This document shows positions 11,515 through 23,085 of a stretch of 64,000 nucleotides of DNA, piece after piece. The position numbers were made by a program, and so were the translations under genes. The stretch lies in assembly GCA_033239005.1 (NCBI GenBank), contig BSQZ01000001.1, forward strand, positions 5,812,001 through 5,876,000. Reading direction: 5' to 3'. This DNA is from Lamellibrachia satsuma (taxonomy: Eukaryota; Annelida; Polychaeta; Sabellida; Siboglinidae). The notes beneath the pieces were generated by a model. The model searched no databases, was not told the DNA's origin, and worked only from the letters and a program-made list of their open reading frames with translations. Within the stretch, counting starts at the first letter, position 1; each line of letters starts with the position of its first letter.

Positions 11515-12000
11515 CAATATACTATTCCAAAAACTTAATTGCTATGGTATCAGAGGGCACATACCTACTTGGTTTAAGAGTTACCTAGAGCACAGGACAC
11601 AATATGTCACTTACAGCAGTGTAAATTCAAATCACAAGACAGTGATGTGTGGTGTGCCGCAAGGCTCTATACTAGGGCCGCTATTATTTATACTTTATAT
11701 CAACGACCTTTGCAACACATCAACAGTAATGAATTTCACTCTTTTTGTAGATGATACCAGTATGCATCATTCATATAAAAATTTAACTACACTCAGATGA
11801 GGTTAATAATGAAAATAAAAAAATAACAGTGGTTCCACACAAATAAACTTTCCCTAAATATTAAAAAACGAACTACATTACATTCACATAAATAAATAAA
11901 AAGTGCAATATCCCACCTCGAGCAATTCGAATTAACGGATCAGCCATCCCTCAAGTTAACTTTACTAAATTTCTTGGTGTGTATATAGAAGAACACTTTG

Positions 12001-12050
12001 GGGAGCGGTGGTCTAATGTTGGGGAGCGGTGGTCTAATGGTTAGAGCACC
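12001..12050 (+). mobile_element. SINE head fragment, partly duplicated
   Basis: The GGGAGCGGTGGTCTAATG head occurs twice in tandem (12001 and 12022 on) and then breaks off after GGTTAGAGCACC. Same family as the SINE at 10330..10642. It interrupts the LINE coding sequence. Confidence 0.7.
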
Positions 12051-12852
12051 CACCAATTTACTAAAAAATAGAAGATATTTACAAACTGCAACTACGGCTA
12101 ATTATGTACAAGGATACTCGTCAAGCACTTCCAAACAGCATCTCAACACTATTTCAAAGAAATCCACATTTACAATACTAGGAACAGCAATGATTGCTTT
12201 ATGCATGAAGCAAGGACAAACACATGGAAATTTAAAATTAAATACTCCAGGCCCTCGTTCTGGAATTCCATACCAGAACACATAAAAAATTCTACAACAG
12301 AAAACCAATTTAAATACAAATTAAAACAATGCCTGATCTCGACATACTGCAACATGTCCTAATTTCCAACATAGACTTTTTCATATTCACCATATTGTAA
12401 ATACTAAAAAATTTAGCACTATATTGCTCAATTATCACTTTGCCTAATGGTGTTAGATTGTGCTAAATTATGCTGGATTAAAATTTTTTATTTACGTCGT
12501 ATATTTTTATTTTGTGTAAATGTTTTATTATTATTATTTTTAATTTTTTTTGCAAATACCAATGAATATTAATTTTATTGTTCAGTTATCACTTTGCGCC
12601 ACGTTGTTGATCGTGCTAGATAATACTAGATTATGACACATCATTGTAACTTTTTATTTGCGTCACGTAATATTATTAACACGATTTCCAATTTGTAGCA
12701 TCATTCCATTATAAGATTACTATACCTAATTAAAGGTGGTTCTCGAAATAAGCCTCTTGGGGTTTCTAGTGAATCTCCTGAGTTACCAGATGAAATTAAT
12801 TGTGACCATACTTGTAACAATATTGTAAATGTGTAACCAAATAAACTCGCAT

Positions 12853-13260
12853 TGATTAAGCAAATATGACATTGTCCGTCTTCATTGGAGTTGGTAATCC
12901 TAATCAAAACGACACCATAATGTTAAGAAACTGTGACATGTACGTAAAGGTGAGAGTACATTCACCGGGGCTGTTGAAATCCTGATCAAATGTGGTCCAC
13001 ATACTTATTGTGACGATTTCATATTTAATATGTCTAGGTAGATTGTGTCGCCACCTGGTGAATGCAACGTGGGGCTAATAACCAGCCAGCTATTACAAAG
13101 CTAACACCAAAGATTTTATATTTTTATTAGTTTTCTAGTATATATTAATATATTGGCCAACGCTGTTTTTGTCCTTACGCATGTCCACAAGGACAAGACG
13201 TTGGATGCAGAACACATCATCCAACAGTTCACATGAAACAGATCGAGGGTAGTACTGAAC
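12853..13260 (+). repeat. 3' flank of receptor copy A shared with copy C, ending in a hAT transposase tail
   Basis: 12860..13135 matches 20513..20640 and 21203..21350 closely (for example CATAATGTTAAGAAAC, GTGAGAGTACATTCACCGGG, CCAGCCAGCTATTACAAAG). 13165..13260 reads in the + strand as the C-terminal end of a hAT transposase (MHVHKDKTLDAEHII) and matches 23024..23085. About 1.67 kb present in the copy C flank is missing here at about 13163, and a shorter piece (about 20660..21190 in C) is missing near 12990. Confidence 0.7.
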
Positions 13261-13740
13261 CCTTTCTGTAAATATGATGCTCGCGTAAACACTTGTTACA
13301 GAAGCATAATTATTACTTACATTATGTTCTTGACTGATTAAATGGCTGTTATTATTGCCTTTGTCCATTAATATAATTATATGGATTGATTCTTAGAACA
13401 TAATTTGTTATGTTCATCATAGTACAACTTTTCCAATGATTTTTTACTGATATTTTCGTACATGTACATGTATTGGGATAATGTTTCACTAGCTGTTATC
13501 AGTAATTGTGTTATTACTAAGAAAACGGGTCATTGAAGCATATAAACATTCTTAATAAACTGCAAAATACTAGCACATTAAAACTAGTCTTTGTTACACA
13601 TATGATATACTGAAGGTTCACATCCACCTTTTACCAGGGATGGGTGTTGAGTAGGTTGGTCATGTTTTCTCCTTGGCTGGATGGGCATTCTTTTTAAACT
13701 TTTATTTTGACTTCATGAATGCACCAGATATCAAATGATT
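13261..13740. other. Non-coding stretch, nothing recognised
   Basis: No coding, RNA or repeat feature stands out beyond weak continuation of the copy A/C flank up to about 13290. Confidence 0.4.
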
Positions 13741-13753
13741 AGGGGAAGGCAGT

Positions 13754-14400
13754 GTTAGTTGAGCCATTTTAAATTCTTTTTGATATCTAATCTTGTGGGG
13801 TGGGGGAGCCATTCTGCAATCGTGTATTACAGATTGGCCTTGTGTGGTGGTTCCCCCACCTTTGCTAATATTTTGTAAGCTGATTATATAAACTAGGTCA
13901 CAACTGTTTTCATATTGTATATACATAATGTATTTATGATGTATACATAATGTATTGCATTTTACTATTTGGCTTATAAAGCTCGTATAAAAAAATACAT
14001 TTGACTTTGTTGTCTTCACCAAATGAGCCACGGTTCCCTGTCATTAACTCTTCTGTAGGTAGCTTTGTCCCACATAAATTCTTTTTGATATCTAGGGCAA
14101 AATCATATTCATAAAACAAAATTATGATTATTAGTAGATCATTTATATGTTTTTATTTATAATGTTATATCTAGTATGCTAGGCTAATTATATATAGCTG
14201 ATTTCAACTAACACTTGATATGGGATAAGTTGAGCCACAGTGTAGCGTAAGTTGGGTAAATGTTTTATTTGTATAATTTACATAGGCCTTGTACTAAAAT
14301 TTCTTAACATCTCAGCCAACACATCTACAACTACGCAATGAGAACAACACGTCTTTGACAAGTCTACATGCTTAATTAATAAGTCGACACAATTAATATA
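13754..14400. repeat. Dispersed repeat with GTTAGTTGAGCCA end, interrupted by a 286-bp insert
   Basis: 14095..14400 aligns along its length with 63365..63640, and 13754..13789 aligns with 63335..63371. Between them, 13790..14075 is extra and bounded by a 19-bp direct repeat AAATTCTTTTTGATATCTA (13771..13789 and 14076..14094). The uninterrupted copy at 63335 shows the empty site. The outer end GTTAGTTGAGCCA appears inverted at the far end of the 63335 copy, so the family may be a DNA transposon. Confidence 0.6.
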
Positions 14401-14559
14401 GACTGTTCAAAAACAAAGTAAAAATCAGGACAATACAATTTCATTAAATGAAAATCTGTCAATAGATTTATATATGTACAATTCAGGTCAAAATAATTTC
14501 AATAAATTACAATAGGATATCAAAACGTAGTGCAGTATAATTGTATGTACTAAACTCTT

Positions 14560-14997
14560 GCCTGGACCGTGCGATCTTGGAAACTGTTGCGATCCAGCTG
14601 AGACATCACTTAGATTTACTTAGGTTCTTCCTGAATGTAGGCGGTGGCCTCGGTGGTCAGATCTTAAACTTTCCTTTGGAATGCTCTATGGCTTCCTAGC
14701 AAGGCGGCTTTGTAGTTGTAGAGAAATTCCTCAGTACTCCATTGTCTATCTAGACGGTTTTTAAATGAGTTGACACTTGGGGCAGTTACAACTCATCATT
14801 CCATAATCTGGTAACTCTAAGTGAGAAACTTTCTTTTCTAATATTTGTACGAGCACATTCTAGAAACAATTTCAAACTATGACCCCTAGTTCCTTCCCTT
14901 GTATCACTGTCTTTGTGCAGCTTAACAATGTTAGATACATCATTGTCATATTCCCCTTGGAGCAGTTTATATACTTTAATCATAGCACCACGAGTTC

Positions 14998-15046
<49 letters not shown>

Positions 15047-16260
15047 AGTGTGGGAAGTTTCAATCGTTTAACTCTTTCCTTGTAAGAAATATCCTTCATA
15101 CCAGGAAGCTGCTTTGTTGCACATCTCTGCACACTTTCGATGGCATCTTTGTATTTCTTTTTATAACGGAACCATATTGATATTGCATAATCTAAATGAC
15201 TTCTAACTAAAGCTTTATATAATGGCACAAAATTATGATGATCTATGGTTATAAATGACCTTCTAATAGCTGCCATGATACTGTTTGCTTTGTTTATTTA
15301 TTTTTTTACATGTATATCAAATTCTAGGTTTGAATCAACAATAACCCCAATGTCTTTTTGTTGTTCTATTTCTCCTAATTTATGTGCAGTATTGTCTATC
15401 TTCAGGTTATAAGCATACCCTTGCTGTATTGTTTTCCCTACGTGCATCAAATTACATTTATCTGGGTGAAACCTTAATAACCATTTATTTGACCAAGATG
15501 TTAAATAATCTAAATCATTATGTAGTGTATGCTGGTCATTTGGACTATTAATCGGTTTAAAAACTTTTGTATCATCCGCAAACAGATATACATTTAAAAC
15601 TATATTCTCCGGAAGATCGTTTATGTATAAAACAAATAGGATCGGTCCTAATACACTGCCCTGTGGAATTCCACTTGTTACATTTGCCCATTCAGAGTTT
15701 ATACCATTTACACTGACCTGTTGTACACTGTCAGACATGAACGCCTGGACCCATCTTAGTGTGTAATACTCTATGCCATACGATTTAAGTTTGTCTATCA
15801 ATCTTTTATGAGGGACGGGGTCGAATGCTTTCATGAAGTATAGATACACTAGGTCTATATGGATTCCCCTCTATCTAAAGCTTTTGACCATGAGTCCATA
15901 ACATTTAACAGTTGGAGTACTGTAGAACGACCTTTGATAAAACCAAACTGTTGCGTACTGAATAATTTATTTCTCGTCATATGATTGACAATATGGTCTT
16001 TGACCCAGTGTTCCATACATTTGCATATCATACTTGTTAGACTGACTAGTCTATAATGTCCTGCCTTTTTTCGATTACTCTTCTTAAATATGGCTGAGAT
16101 CCTTCCCTGTTTCCATTCCTTTGGAAGTTCACCCACAACAAGTGAATTATTAAACCACTAGCTAGGCTATTTAATATGAACGAACAACCTAGGATGAACA
16201 CCATCTGGTCCTACTGATTTACACGCATTAAGAGTAGTCCTGTCATTTAAAATATTGTAT
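14560..16260 (-). pseudogene. CR1-like LINE reverse transcriptase, minus strand
   Basis: On the minus strand, 16136..15855 gives RT blocks 1-3 (AGHYRLVSLTSMICKCMEHWV, FGFIKGRST). 15849..15298 gives the catalytic core (SGIPQGSVLGPILFVLYINDLP, then FADDTKVF intact). 15276..14786 gives the thumb and C-terminal region (RSHLDYAISIW, SYKERVKRLKLPTLA, MIKVYKLLQGEYD). The RT blocks are split by a frameshift at about 15850, and the C-terminal part is split by a (TA)n expansion at 15001..15043. Bases 14560..14780 look like the 3' untranslated tail. Confidence 0.75.
15001..15043. repeat. (TA)n microsatellite inside a LINE coding frame
   Basis: A pure TA tract of about 43 bp falls between LPTLA and the MIKVYKLL block of the minus-strand LINE, where the family normally has a short RR/RG-rich linker. 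Confidence 0.9.
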
Positions 16261-16339
16261 TGAACTGAAAATGTCTTGGTTTGTGTTTTCTTCCAAGAGT
16301 ACGACGCCTGTACCTAGCAGCACTGTTAAAAAAAATCCT

Positions 16340-16340
16340 A

Positions 16341-16388
<48 letters not shown>

Positions 16389-16401
16389 CACACATAATAT
16401 A

Positions 16402-16449
<48 letters not shown>
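16340..16449. repeat. (ACGC)n followed by (TA)n microsatellites
   Basis: About 52 bp of ACGC units (16340..16391) run into a TA-rich tract of about 50 bp (16398..16449). Confidence 0.95.
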
Positions 16450-16450
<1 letters not shown>

Positions 16451-18589
16451 CTTTTCATCACTAATTAAAATAAATCAAAAGTGAATAGTAATAAAGTTAA
16501 ATAAGTTTAAAGTAAATAGCAAAAATGGCATCAATACATATCTAGCATAACATGCACACACATTTAAAGAGAACATATCCAGTTTTAAAAGAAGAGTCTG
16601 AAGCTGCATCTCTAAGCTGTTATGGCAGTCTGTAGCAAGCATGGCAGGAGGTAGATTGTTCCAGAGGCACGGAGCTGTGTACAAGAAAGTTTTGTCGCCT
16701 TGAGTACAGACATCCAGCAGGTAAGCGTCGGGGAGGGGGAGGGGGGGGGGGCGGAGAGAAAAACACAGGGACAGTTAGTGTAAATATTTGTATGAACAGC
16801 GAACACACTTGTGAAGTGAGTAAGCTGGCCCTACACAGATAGCCCATCTAGGATCTCGCGAAGTCAATCATAGCAACTCATTAGTTTAACTTACTTCTAT
16901 GAGGCGGCGCAACAGGTTACACTAAAAAAACATCTGATTTCAGTCAGAGGGGTCATATGGTCCAATACCCCTAAGTAATCCAATGTCCTATGCATTTTAG
17001 CAGCGGGTGTCTAAACTTTTAAGTGGGGGAAAGTAACCCTAATTTGTGTACTATGATATAGCGTGGTTAGTACCTTGAGTCACTCACTAGAGGCCACTAG
17101 GATAGCAGAGACACTCCCAGATTCACTAGCTTAGTGAATGACCAGCGCAGTTTGTCCTGGACCGGAGACTTGTGCAGACGGTGATACTCTACGTTATGCA
17201 TTTTGGCTTTCTCGCGGATCAGCTTTGCATTTCTACACCCAGGTGAGTTACTTTTGTCACATTTATCATTTATATATATATATATATCTGCCTTTTAATG
17301 AAGTAGACTTGGTAAAACTGTATGTTAGATTACGTGTTTGAATTTGCCACTAGGCCCTTCAGCTACGGGCGTGGCAGTGTCAACGCAAGAAGCTCGTCCG
17401 TTGAATTCAATGTCGTTCGTGTATGCCTAAGCAGTGTCATACCATGAAACTTAAATACTTCAATAAATACTTAGTATTTAATCCGCATGAAACTAATTGT
17501 TTGCTATGTTATATTGTAATGTTTTATCATAAATGATTGGTGATTTGTGAAATTAAGTTGAAAGTTATTAGTAACCTTGGTTAATTTGTTAAGCATGTCT
17601 AGCACTAACTAATACTAACACGAGGTGCGGCTATTTCTGTTCAACAAGTTAGTAATGCGGCGCTCGTTCAATTACAGTGTCACCGTGGGTCTGAAAAACA
17701 CGTGCATTCATCTGGCCGCTCCTACTTCAGTCACTCCAGACAATGGTCACCAGACAATTGTGGGTAGCATTGCGTAACGCATTCACGTCAGCTGGATTTG
17801 CCGGTCATCTGGGCTCCATACTGATACTGATAAGTAAACACAGAAACAATGGTATCCATTAGTGAACACGTGAATACGTATCAGTTTGCAGACGTTATTT
17901 CAAAGAAGACATGTTAAAGTTTTACATGCGATGTAAGCTATATATCTAAGTTATAGTTATTACTTAGCAGGACAGGGAGAACACCACTCATTTTTACTAC
18001 CGTTTATACTTTTAAGAACGGTAATGGGAGTGGTCTTAACCTAAGTTCCACCTGTTTGGGGGAGGGGCAACCTCACACCAGTTTTGAGAGTACCATCTCC
18101 CACCAATCCGAACTCCTACCAATGTTGAGGCCAACCTACCACATTTTTAAGGGCCCACGTCCCACTTCCTGCCACACCCCGAAACACTAACGCTTAATGG
18201 GCAAGTTAACTGCGTCAACCTATAGTTAAAACTCCATTACGGCTACGTATAAGATAAGTTTAACTTACATGGTAAATAAGTTGCATTGAGATACCTTGTG
18301 GGTAATTTGTTCACTTTGTCTCAGTTGAGGCATTAACGAAGCGAATGAATTGCTATGGTTTTACTTGACTATATCCGGGAAACTAAGGTCTGACATATAT
18401 AGCTCGAATCATTGTTTGTGATGACAATTGCATGAAATATATCATGTTTAAGACATACATTAAGTATTTTGTTACCCGGCATCTTTCATCACAGACGGTT
18501 TACCCATCCATACATTTATACGTCTTTTCGAAAAAAAATTTACAGCCTAGTTTATTTTAGTCGTGAAGTTGTCCAAACCCGGCCGCAGG
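16450..18589. other. Non-coding stretch with a weak LINE-like fragment and a G-rich tract
   Basis: On the minus strand, 16684..16560 reads YTAPCLWNNLPPAM, like the C-terminal end of many LINE proteins; weak. 16730..16755 is G-rich. At 17138..17241 a + frame (MTSAVCPG onward) ends at a good donor CCAG/GTGAGT, so it could be an isolated exon, but I recognise nothing in it. 18080..18180 holds CCCACC/CCAACC-rich degenerate repeats resembling the reverse complement of 58028..58150. Confidence 0.35.
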
Positions 18590-19041
18590 CTAACGCTTGA
18601 CAGGAGACAGGTCGTAGAGAAATAGGACGTAAGCAGACGGGACGTAGGAAGGCAGGACGAAAGGAGACGAGAAGGAAAGAAATGGGAGGGAAGACAAATG
18701 GATCGAAGGAAAGGGGAGTGGGGGAGACAGTAGCGAAGGAGTCGGGGGGGGGAGACGATCGTTAAGGCGATGGGAGTGAGTGAGACGGGAGGGAAGGTGT
18801 CTGGAGGGAAGGCGGCGGGAGCGCAAGTTACCCAGGAGACGGGAGGGAAAGGTGACAGGTTGATGAGTGAGAGAGAGCCTGATAACAGTCTGCCACCAAG
18901 TGACAAGGCTGCAGCACAAAATGTGATGCAGGGGATCCATCGGAACAGCTATTCCGAGGCAGTGATAGAGGGGGAGAGAAAGAGAGCTAGGGTGTTTGTG
19001 GGAGACTCAATAGTTAGGAAGACCGGGGCCAAAATAGAGGC
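18590..19041 (+). pseudogene. LINE ORF1 fragment (SGNH type)
   Basis: Frames from about 18600 to 19041 give the K/R/G/E-rich linker and then VFVGDSIVRKTGAKIEANV, the SGNH serine block of the same ORF1 family as at 1..947. Residues normally between GDSIVRK and GAKIE (about 15) are missing, so it carries an internal deletion. It breaks off directly against receptor copy C. Confidence 0.6.
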
Positions 19042-19095
19042 GAATGTGTCTATCTGGCGTACGCAAGCATTGCATAAATGTTGCTGTTGTTTCAG

Positions 19096-19114
19096 AGGGT
19101 GCTGCTCATGCCAG
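19096..19114 (+). CDS. Copy C microexon
   Basis: 19-nt exon bounded by TTTCAG and GTAAGC, the paralogue of 7057..7075 and 55132..55150. Confidence 0.65.
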
Positions 19115-19505
19115 GTAAGCTACATTTTAAACGTCAGTTCAGCATCTGCTTTAAATTGGTTCGTCAAAGACACAATTTAACCATGACAATGCACTATGTG
19201 TTAAGTACAGGAACAACTACCAGTTGTGGTTAGTGAAACACGCCTTTAATGCATGCTATATACATATATGCTGTGTGTGTGCTAATTTTACTGTGATACG
19301 ATTAATTTATGAGATAGTTTTTATTCATACTTAGGGTTTTAAATGTGACAGAATAATGATTTACATGTGGATATTGGACAACTCGTGTTTCACCATCTAC
19401 ATAATGTATTGTATACTTGTTATATAAGAGAACTAATGCTACAAAACTCGACATGTCCATAGTATTGAAAACTTGTCAATTCCACCGTTATATGTCATTT
19501 GGCAG

Positions 19506-19639
19506 AGTTGCTACAAAACAACAACCTCCTTTGGAGATGTCCGACGCCTCCAGGTCGTCATCTGCAAACGTCATTGACGACACTAAGCAATATCAAACTC
19601 TCAGAGATCGTGCAACAGAAGATACTTCAAACCTCCGAG
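19506..19639 (+). CDS. Copy C tail exon with YQTL
   Basis: The acceptor GGCAG ends at 19505 and the donor GTAGGT begins at 19640. The frame is open and includes TKQYQTLRDRATEDTSNL, keeping the EDT lost in copy A. Confidence 0.68.
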
Positions 19640-20052
19640 GTAGGTCAATAATGATTTACATATTCTAAGTTTTTTTTAATTTAGCTAAACATTCCAAATA
19701 TGTGAACTTGTTAACATCAATATAAAGTGTATCAACCAGTAAACATGTTGTTTGTTATTCAAGGTAAACTTGTAAGCGGCCGTCGCATAAGTGAAGCTCT
19801 CTACATTGGGAAGGAGGGACCAACGGAAAGCACTGGGAGAAGGAACGATTCCTCCCGCATATGTATGACAGTATGTTAATTGTTAATCCACCAGGCCGCC
19901 AGTCTGGCGATGTGCGTAGACTGTGTCCATAGGTATCAACGTCAATAAAAGTAAAAACACATTTTTGGTCGTGCATCCATAAAACATATAAAAGCACAGT
20001 GTTTATTTACACGTACGTAAACAACCGATCTGTTGTTATAATTGTCTGGTAG

Positions 20053-20159
20053 GAAACTACGCCAGCCTTGACGAACCTGAAGCAACACAACAACCCGTGC
20101 CAGGAACAGCATACGAAAACGTCGACACTGTTAGTCAACCAAAGCACACCTATGTCAAC
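20053..20159 (+). CDS. Copy C tail exon with YASL, YENV, YVN
   Basis: The acceptor CTGGTAG ends at 20052 and the donor GTATGT begins at 20160; 107 nt, as in A and B. All three tyrosine motifs are intact. Confidence 0.68.
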
Positions 20160-20458
20160 GTATGTATTCTGCATAGCACACCTACTTTCAGTTGCCTCAG
20201 CAACACTTACTTGGAAAAGTAAGTGCCAACATTATGTACGTTCACTTGTTCTAACATTGAAACAAGGAGTCACCACTGGAACGTGAACACGATGGCTCGA
20301 CAATAAATTGGTTAATGTCACCCAATAATATAATTAATTTTGATTTGTAAAGGGAAACTAATAAATGTGAAACAATCATGTTTTGGTGTCTTCGAATTAA
20401 TATAGGTTTGATTGAATGTGAATTTAAAAATCATTACGTAATTTTGTGAAGTAAAATC

Positions 20459-21350
20459 TACGTAGATGTTGAAACATGTTCAGTCTAACAATATAAGGTT
20501 TAATGTGCACGCAAATATGACAATGTCCTGCTTCATTGCAGCTGGTAATCCTAATCAAAACGACACCATAATGTTAAGAAACCGTGGCATGCACGTAAAG
20601 GTGAGAGTACATTCACCGGGGCTGTTGGAATCCCCATCCAATGTGGTCCGCATACTTACGTCATGGCCAATGGTAAAAAAAATGGAATGAGAAATACTTA
20701 GCCTCGTTCTATGGTCAAATCACTCCTTCAAACAGAGAGGGAGATGATAGTGCTGGAAATATGTGTGAGATTATGTTCAGGATGATACAACACGCGTACC
20801 AAATAGTCCCACTGAACCGGTAAACCCACAACTGGTACGCGGTATACGGGGAAGACAACCACCAGCATGGACTAACGACTGCTTAATGTGTCACTGAAGT
20901 TGCAATTGTCCAAAGCTTAATAGTTAACAGGATTTTCGTATTTCTGAGTTAAACAGTGATGGTTTAAGCTTATACAGTAATACACGACATATTTTTTTAT
21001 TATGGTTTAAATATATAAAAAAAAATACCTTGGCTCTTATTTCATCAATACTTTTATTAACATTAGTTAATTTCTTTAGAAGAGGGCAAATATTTTTGTT
21101 CTGCATTATATCCATATTAGTGCATTGCGTAATGGAGTTAACTTCTCCTGACTGCCTACGGTATTACACAGTTTACGTGACATAATCAGTACTGGTAGAT
21201 TGTGACGATATCATATTTAATGTGACGAGCTAGATTGTGTCGCCCCTTGGTGAATGCAACATGGGACTAATAGCCAGCCAGCTATTACAAAGCCAACACC
21301 AACAATTTTATATTTTTATTAGTTATCTAGTATCTTTGGCCAACACTGCC
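20459..21350 (+). repeat. 3' flank of copy C, duplicated with copy A
   Basis: Two blocks (20513..20640, 21203..21350) match the copy A flank after the LINE. The first also matches the copy B flank at 57211..57310 more weakly. 20660..21190 has no counterpart in A and no recognisable content. Confidence 0.65.
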
Positions 21351-21355
21351 GTCGT

Positions 21356-22104
21356 CTTCCCGTCGTGCAATGGCTTGGAATTAATGTGTCTAAGCATGTG
21401 CACTAAAACGATCTTTGATTAACCACACATTCTTTAGTTATCGTTACATGGGACTAAACGTTACATAGATGGCATAGTCATGCTGTCTACAAAATAAATA
21501 TATGATGATTTCCAGCCAAATACGGTCTTCGCTTTTTTATTATTTCTGTTCCGAACACCATATCAAGTAACGATGCGGAACCGATATTAACCTCTTGATC
21601 GGAGACACAAACCTCATTAAGAGACCTAAGTGGTTGGCACATTTAGAATCAAAACATGTTTATTTTTCCCATTTCCATTGATATACTAACATATAATACA
21701 ATGATAAAACATATTATCAAAATACATCGCAATCACTGAAACAATCAGATAAGTCAAGTATAACATATATGCCTGACGAAGGCATTGCTAAAATGCATTA
21801 TACCATTTGCATAACTATTTATTACTCATGACGGCTATGTTTCAGAGTAAATATTTGTCTATAAAAATATAACCAGGCGCGTACATAGCCGTACGCACGT
21901 GCTTCCAAATCAATATGGCAAACAAATATTTCAAAATCCAACCCGCCCCAGGAAATTTAATGGATCCGGAACCCGGCTGGCATCCATCGTGGAGTGCACG
22001 CACGGATCTCACAGCTGATAGGGCCTACCCGGCTCTATCTACACTTACTGCATAGGGCACCATGTTAATTTGGCTGTTGTGCCAGCACAGTTCCATTACT
22101 TAGA
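21356..22104. other. Region upstream of the hAT relic, with a SINE-family fragment
   Basis: No gene seen. 21545..21640 on the minus strand shares GGTTAATATCGGTTCCGCATCG-like sequence with 44105..44130 (minus) and 57652..57680 (plus), so it belongs to the same dispersed family. Confidence 0.4.
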
Positions 22105-23085
22105 ATGGACACAGTGCAGCAGACCACCTTCTCTTTCAACTATTCAGGCCAGAGGATACATGTCTTCCAGGCTGAGTTCGAGTTAGACGTGGATGCACAA
22201 GCCGGTATGAATAACGAAACTAATCTGCAATCGCTCTGGGAGACAAAATGGTCCAGATGTGCGAACAGTCTCTATATATTCAACTTTACAGTCACTGTTG
22301 TATTCACTGCCGTGCGATATTTGGAAGAAAATGAGGACGGCGAAGTCAGACGCAGCTTATTGTCCATCAAAGATGTTGACTTCATCATAACACTAGTGAC
22401 CATTGGTGTCTTCTAAAGTCGGCTTCCTCGGACCACATTCCTACAGTCCAAACACTATTACCTCTACCAAACAGGCAGTCACTGCAATCGTCCAGCTACA
22501 GCAGGAAAGGACCGACCCAAAAGTATGGAATGCATTCTTTGACAGTGTTGTAGAGCTAGCGGGAAGATTTGAGATTAAGGCAAGCCGCGCAATGATGGTA
22601 GACATAGACACCGTCTGTGAGAACGTGTCCACTGACATAACTGACACGTCCAGTCAGTATTGGATGAGAGCAAAATATCTGCATTTCGTGGATCACTTGC
22701 TGCAGGAAATGGACACACACGTCTATTAATAGCTCAGATCCTCCACGTGGCCCAGTACCTTCCACCACGACAGCGGATGAATCTGACATTAGACTGTCCA
22801 GCTGCATGAGGTGTTCCAAGACAACATACCTGGTGGTCTGCATCAGCTTCAAAAAAGAAAGCAAGATGGGAAATGGTGAATGTCGCTAAGAGACCCAACA
22901 CACATAACATGTGTACAACAGTCCTGATGGTGCTGGTGACGCCTGTCACGACTGCCACAGCAAAGCGGCCATTTAGTGCCATGCGACGCCACGGTGACAA
23001 CTGAGCGCTTGTCAGGATTGTCCTTTACGCATGTCCACAAGGACAAGACGTTGGATGCTGAACGCATCATCCACTAGTTATTTAG
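22105..23085 (+). pseudogene. hAT-family transposase relic (ZMYM1/52-kDa-repressor-like)
   Basis: 22105..22416 gives QSLWETKWSRCANSLY and a helical stretch ending DFIITLVT. After a frameshift and deletion, 22403..22729 gives QERTDPKVWNAFF and a segment ending HFVDHLLQEMDTHVY, the position of the usual FIPFLDHLIxELxxRF motif. After a further stop, 22925..23003 reads LVTPVTTATAKRPFSAMRR, the hAT dimerisation core (normally T-A-x-A-E-R-S-F-S), and 23005..23085 gives LSGL, HVHKDKTLDAERII. It has several frame breaks, so it is dead. It is the copy from which the short tail at 13165..13260 derives. Confidence 0.72.

Larger units (their letters stand above)
8820..12850 (+). mobile_element. CR1/jockey-like LINE, 5'-truncated, interrupted by a hAT-like element and a SINE piece
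   Basis: From about 8820 translation gives the end of the endonuclease-to-RT linker, with frameshifts. 9297..9650 and 9663..9941 are the RT N-terminal parts (CNYRPISILSCFSTILERL). The frame resumes exactly after the inserted element at 11523, with the RT core (CGVPQGSILGPLLFILYINDL, then FVDDTS in place of the usual FADDT). A SINE head breaks it again at about 12001, and the C-terminal domain is decayed. The 3' part holds an imperfect duplication of about 155 bp (12421 and 12575 onward) and ends near AAATAAACTCG at 12840. Comparison with copies C and B shows that this LINE landed in the 3' flank of receptor copy A. Confidence 0.72.
19042..20457 (+). pseudogene. Receptor copy C: remnant with three cytoplasmic-tail exons only
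   Basis: Homology to copy A starts abruptly at about 19042 (intron upstream of the microexon) and includes exons 19096..19114, 19506..19639 and 20053..20159, all with consensus splice sites and open frames. The extracellular and transmembrane exons are absent; LINE ORF1 sequence lies at the breakpoint. The last exon, which ends YAEV/YIEV plus stop in the other copies, is also missing: the sequence passes from the preceding intron (about 20457) into the 3' flank. I read it as a non-functional duplicate, though the tail motifs YQTL, YASL, YENV and YVN are intact. Confidence 0.75.

Noticed and set aside
18770..19180. Chimeric host gene fusing LINE ORF1 to the copy C tail
   Set aside because: The ORF1 frame reads the microexon in a different phase from the receptor frame, so there is no in-frame fusion.
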